A DNA stretch of 64,000 nt from Heterocephalus glaber (taxonomy: Eukaryota > Chordata > Mammalia > Rodentia > Bathyergidae). Position 1 is the first letter of the stretch. Each line of letters begins with the position of its first letter. Shown here piece after piece: positions 25,101 to 31,100 of this stretch. The translations under genes were made by a program, and so were the position numbers. The stretch lies in contig NW_004624742.1 in the NCBI RefSeq assembly GCF_000247695.1, positions 5,688,959 to 5,752,958 of the forward strand, read 5' to 3'. A model generated the notes under the pieces. That model made no database searches and was not told the origin of the DNA. It was given only the letters and a program-made list of their open reading frames with translations.

Positions 25101-28100
25101 TTAAATATTTATGTAATCACTCCTCCTGTCCATCCTGTTATGATTACATTAATTCAGGATTCCATTTTTGCACCAGTCTATTGATTACTCTGTGTCTATT
25201 TCATTCGTCTTAGCTCTGTCTTCTGTGAAACCAGAATGACACAGCAAAAACATAACCTTCCTTATTTCCCTGCTGAAGATCTTATGATTCCCTATCCCTC
25301 ACAACATGAAGCCTATGCTCATTATCCTGACAGACTAAACCTTTAAGATTTGACTACTGCCCAGTCTTCCAGGACGATCATTTTTCAGTCTGTAATTCAC
25401 TTTGTAATAAAAATAAATGACATCTACATCATTCTTACTACGTGCCAGGCCCAACTATAAGTGCTTCACATATGGTAATGCTGATCTTCAAAACAATTCT
25501 TTTTAGTAGGTATTATTATTATTATTATTCCACTTTACAAAGAGTCAGGGTACAGCAAGGCCAATTGAAGTGCTGAAGGTCACAGAGTTAGCAAATAGAA
25601 GAGCCACGATTTGAACCTAGATAGTCTGACCTTGAAGTCTACCTTATGCTGCCTCTGCAGCACTGACCTTGGAGTTTACCTTATGCTGCCACTGCAGCAC
25701 TAGACTGTTATACATGGGTATTGTGTTTTGCTTTTATGGGTTTGTTCGTACTGTGTCCTTTGAAACACTATCTTCCCCATCATCCCCCTATGACCCCACA
25801 ATCCTTGACCATCACTTCTCAGTTTTCTCCTCTACACACTGGGCCTGTCCTCATTCAGGAGACACCTAGGCTGCCTCCTTTATAGGCTTGGGTGGCCCTT
25901 CTGTACTCTCCAGTGCACTGGGCACATGTTATACAATGGTCTATTCCTATTTGGCTCTTCTACCCAATATTGAGCTCCCTGAGTTGCGTGTAGGTGCTTA
26001 ATAAAGATTTGTTGAATAAGTGAAACAACAAACTAATGGAACACTGATTTAATGGTAGTGCTAGTTTTTCAATTAGACTTCTGCCCTATTCAAACCTTAA
26101 GATATATTCCTGCTAAAGAATTCATAAATAATAACACATTTGATTCACACTTTATCCCTAAACTGAAAAAAAAAATCACCCTAGTGATAGCCTGATGGGC
26201 ATGTCATTCATATGAATAAAACAAAACACCGCCCTGACACAGAAATTGATACATCTTGCAAAAGCAGTAACCCTCCAAAATATCTAAATAAAACTATTTT
26301 CATCCACATTGCCTTTTTTTTCTGGTAGCTTTAGGTAATAATAGAGGCTGCTCAGAAAAAAAAAGCAAATCAACTCTTTCCCAGTTGTTACTCTCAAAAT
26401 AAGGAGGGCTGCTAGTTTTACCAGGCCAGCAGCCACTTTTAAATGTAAAAACATCCTTTTCCTCTTCGCCACAGTGGAAGACAATGGTTGTTGGCCTCTG
26501 TACTCAGCTATATGCATGAAGAGCCTTTGCATGCCTTGGCTCAGCATTTGAGTGATGAAGCATGTTTTCCACACAGCTGGTGATGAGGACAACTCACAGA
26601 AATTGTCTCGGTCAGCTCAAAATATTTTTAAAAGAGATGCAAATTGAGATGGAGAGAGAGAAAAATCATCCTCTGATGGCCTTATTTGAAGCTAATTTAG
26701 CTAAAGTTCTGAAATATGTGTCTTTGATGTTTCCTTTAGATTTTAAGAAAGAATGCTCAGGATTTTATTGTTTTCTGTGTACTGTGTAATAGTATACATT
26801 AAATATACCATTTCTCAACAGCTATTCTTAAGCAATGATGATAAAATTAGAGAATACATTATACTTGTATGGTGCTTCTCTGTCTAAAAACCACTTTCAC
26901 ACACATTACCAATTTATGATTATTGTTTTCATTGTATCAAATACTTCTGATCTACCTGACCTAACCTACAAGCTTGTACATTCATGTGCACTTATATAAA
27001 GGTTAACTGATAGAGGAATAACATTAATGTAAACTGAAAGTGTTTTTGAAATGCCACGCATAAAGTATTTTTGGCTTCTAAAATGAAAAAACAAACAAAC
27101 AAAATGGAGTTATGTTCTAAAACATAAATCTTAGAATTTGGTCCTAAATTCTAAGATTTGGATTTTTTTCACTAGCACTTGAATGGAACTGACTAAATTG
27201 CTTAATGGGTAATAATGGTACCCACTAAAGGTCCTAGGATATGTACAGCAATCAGCAGGACTTTCTATTTTGTTTGGCTTGTGTCAGATCATTTTACACT
27301 GTATATCTATGCACAGATATGCACGAGGACGCTTTTTTAAAAATGCATATTTTGAGTTCCATAACACAGTGAGTCACCTTGAAAAAATATATAAACACTT
27401 TTCTTGTTAGTTATCCAAAATGACTTTGCTTATTGGAGGAAGAAAATCTCCTGCAGTGTCATGCAGTTTCTTTCTGCACTTTCACAAGGGAATGCCTGGC
27501 ACTGCAGAGCCCTGGAGAGCTTGGCAACAGCACTCTGGCCATTCTAACTCATCATTTTGGCCATTTTGGTTTTTAACTGTTTTGAGTATCACTGTTCCAT
27601 AAACAATGGAACATTGTTATGAAAACTAGGTCAAAAAAAGTATCTCTTTTAAGATAAAACAGAAAGCAACTATTGCCCTGTGTTAAATGGGTACCACTGC
27701 CATTCTCTGGGACTCTGAAACAATTACCAAGTGGTAGAAGTGGTTGTAGGTTCATTTTTAACTTTATGTAGATTGTTCCACATGTAAAGAGTTGACACTC
27801 CAGCAGGAGAAAGAGTGTGGACTGGAATTGGGGTAAATATTATCCCCCCCATTCAGACCATGAATTTTATTTAGAATTATGATTTAAAATATTAACGTAA
27901 GTTATTCTTATATTGTACATTAACTTTTGAGCCAAGGTCTTGTTATGTTGGCCAGGCTGGTTTTGACCTCCTGACTCAAGCCATCCTCCTGCCTCAGCCT
28001 TCCTAATGCTGGGGCTGCAGTTACCACTGCATTCAGCTTGCTGGCTGACTTTTTAATGCCCTCTTGAATGTTGGTATAAAGTGAAATTTGAGGGGTAAAA

Positions 28101-31100
28101 ACTCACATATGTATCAGATCATTACGGTTCCTATAGACTGAGGACAGACAGCAGAGTTCAGCTCTGAATTTTAAGAATGAGGAGCACCTTACTTTCTGGT
28201 ACTGCTAATTTTAAATGGAGAGCTATGAGGTTTAACTGAGAAGATATAGGCAAAACACTTCTAAGAGTACTTGGGTCATAGTAAATGCTCAGTAAATGTT
28301 AATTATCATCACTATCATTGCCACAATTAGGAAATTATAGATTTCCACACTGAGTGAAGGAGAATGAAGGAAGAAAACATTTATTGAGTATTCCCTAGGA
28401 CCATGTGAATGGCTTTTCATATTTTGATTCATAACATCTCTGCAAGATTACTAAGACAACTGTGCAGGACCACATAAGCCAGTAAGTAGCTAAACCAGAA
28501 TTCACCGCCTACATTACCCTGAGTAGATCTGACTAATGCTTCAGAGTAACATTTTATTGTGAGCCACTTGTGTCATGCGCTCTCTGTGTCAAGTACTCAT
28601 GTGAGTCTGCATACAGATGCTTGAATTGCATAGGCAGATGCACATTATCCTCAGATGGAAGAACAGATGAAAATTACATGTTTATTTAGATCCAGAAAGG
28701 GGAAAAAGTCTTCATGAAGGGAAAGTCACCTCAGGAAGAGGTACCCATGTGTTATATCTTGTATCTAGACAATCCCCTCAAAGCCTCATACAGTCATAGG
28801 TGGGACTTTTCAGAGATGGCTGTATCTAGGGTGTGTGAATGTGGATTAAGAGTGTGATATTGGGATTAAGCATATGTGGTACTGGATTAGTCCACTAATT
28901 GATTTATCATAGTTCTGAATGTGTGTAATGGGATGCCCCAGCCTGAATGTGGGTAGCACCACAAAAAAGGCTTGCAGCCTGGATGGGATAAAAGGGAAAG
29001 GGAGGCTTGTTGATGCTGCTTGCTGCTTTCCTGCTTTCTGCCTGCCCTGCTATGGAATGTTTCTCCTTTTTCAGTGCCCTTCTGCCTTGTCATCCTGTTG
29101 TGGAGCCAGCAACAATGGACTATAACCTCTACAAACTGAGCTGAAATAAACCTTTCCTCTTTTAACATGTGGATGTCAGGTATTTGTCTCAGCGATGAGT
29201 AAAGAAAGACACCATGGATTTTGCTCCAGAAAAATTATGAGGTAGATGGATCATTACCACCCTCCATTCCATTCTTCAATGCCTAATACTTCTTGGTACA
29301 CTAATGTCTTCAAAGTATTTACTCATATAGTCTCCTTCATTCAGAAAGTACAGTATTAACTAACTTGTCTAAAATTAATATGCCTTTCAGAGACAGATGC
29401 ATTTTAAATCGGACTTTGGGTGACACAAAATCTTTGAAACTCTAAAGGAGGTGAAGAATTTTAATAGTGGAATTCTAGGTATTATGAAATAGTAAAGGAG
29501 AAATTTTGGGACAGACTGTTATCCCAGACTTTTTCAAAAGACACTGGATATTCTACCTCTGAGTCAGCTCAGAAAATGTACTTTATATATTCATTCATTT
29601 CTGGACCTATTTAGTTCAGACCATCTGAAGATCACCGCCCTGTGCTACCGGTAGAAGCCACTATAATATTTACCACCCTACTCCATTTGATATAGAACTC
29701 AGGGCCTATCGTATGTTAGACAAGTACTTTACCTCTGAGCTAAATCTTCAGCTCTTTCTTTAAATTTTATTTTGAGACAGCTTGCTAAATTTCCCCAGCT
29801 GGCCTTAAACTAGTGATCCTCCTACTTCAGCCTCTCAAGTGGGATTACTCTACCATCTCTGTTAAAGATACTTCATTAAATTTTTTTTAAAAATCAGGTG
29901 TTGCTTTAACCTGTATTTATTTGGCCTTCTGGAGCCAATGGAGAAATTTTCTCCTTGGGTAACTTTTATGGTCTGAATATGTACCCTAAAATTCAGATGA
30001 TGAAACTTAATCACCAATGTAATAGTATTAAGGGAGGGGCCTTAAAAGGTGATTAAGTCACAAGGGCAACATCCTCATAAATGCTATTAGCAACCTTATA
30101 AAAGGGCTTGGCCATTTTTCCTCAGTCTTTCTACCATGTGAATTCACAGCATTAAGCCCCTCTGGAGGACACAGCAACAAAGTACCATCTTGGAAGCAGA
30201 GATTGGGTCCTTACTAGACACCAACCAGTTCATGTCTTAATCTTGGCCTCCAGAATTATGTGAAATAAATTTCTGTTCATTATGAATCACTCCATCTCAG
30301 ATATTTTGTTATAGCAGCACAAACAGAGTAAGATAGTAACAACTGTGCATTTTTGGCTTTAGGTTTTCTTTTTAATGTGAAATATACAAGTCTTCAACTT
30401 CTCTTGCTTTCATGTAAGTCTATTCTATGTGTATAGGAAACAGTTTAGTTTCACCAAAAGCTTCCTGATAAAAACCACTCCAAGCCTTTGCTTTGTTTAA
30501 AAACTCCTTTTGCCACCCAATGTCGTAATTTTGTCCACAGTAACAACTCTATAAAGAAGTGTTGTAAACTATTTTGGAAATTTGAAATATTAAAAATACT
30601 TTTTGTAAAAAAACAATCACTTTTTGTAATATTCATAAAATTAATAAATTTAGGATAGTCACATGTAGATTTCCTTAAGAGGAAAACCATTGCTGTGATT
30701 CAGGAACATTCAGGAATGATAACTCTGGGAAAATTATCATACGATAGGGTCTGTCAAAAATCATTATAAAAAATGATTGTATAATAAGTGCTATGGTTTG
30801 AACGTTTGCCCCCTTTAAAACATATTGCAATGTAATTGCCATTATAATAGTATTAAGAGATGGGAGCTCTAAGAAGTGATTGGGCCATGAGGGATCTGCC
30901 CTCAAGGAGGAATTAAAGCCATTATGGAAGGATGAGTTCACTCTTTTGCCCTTTTGCCTTTCTACCGCAACAAAAAGATCCTCACAAGATACTCCTTGAT
31001 CTTGGACTTTTCAGCCACCGAACTGAGAGAAAATTAATTTCTATTTATTATAAATTTACCACTCTGTAGTATTCTGTTATTGAAGCACAAAATCAACTAA

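Larger units (their letters stand above)
24387..27271. other. Spacer between the inverted-repeat arms
   Basis: 2885 bp of intron 2 with no exon. It holds a B1-ID SINE, a MIR, a 37-bp tandem duplication and otherwise unclassified AT-rich DNA. Open frames at 25669, 26284 and 26562 are short and unrecognised. Confidence 0.8.

Noticed and set aside
27420..27755. Small proteins in the inverted-repeat right arm
   Set aside because: The open frame is not kept in the left arm and has no recognisable motif.
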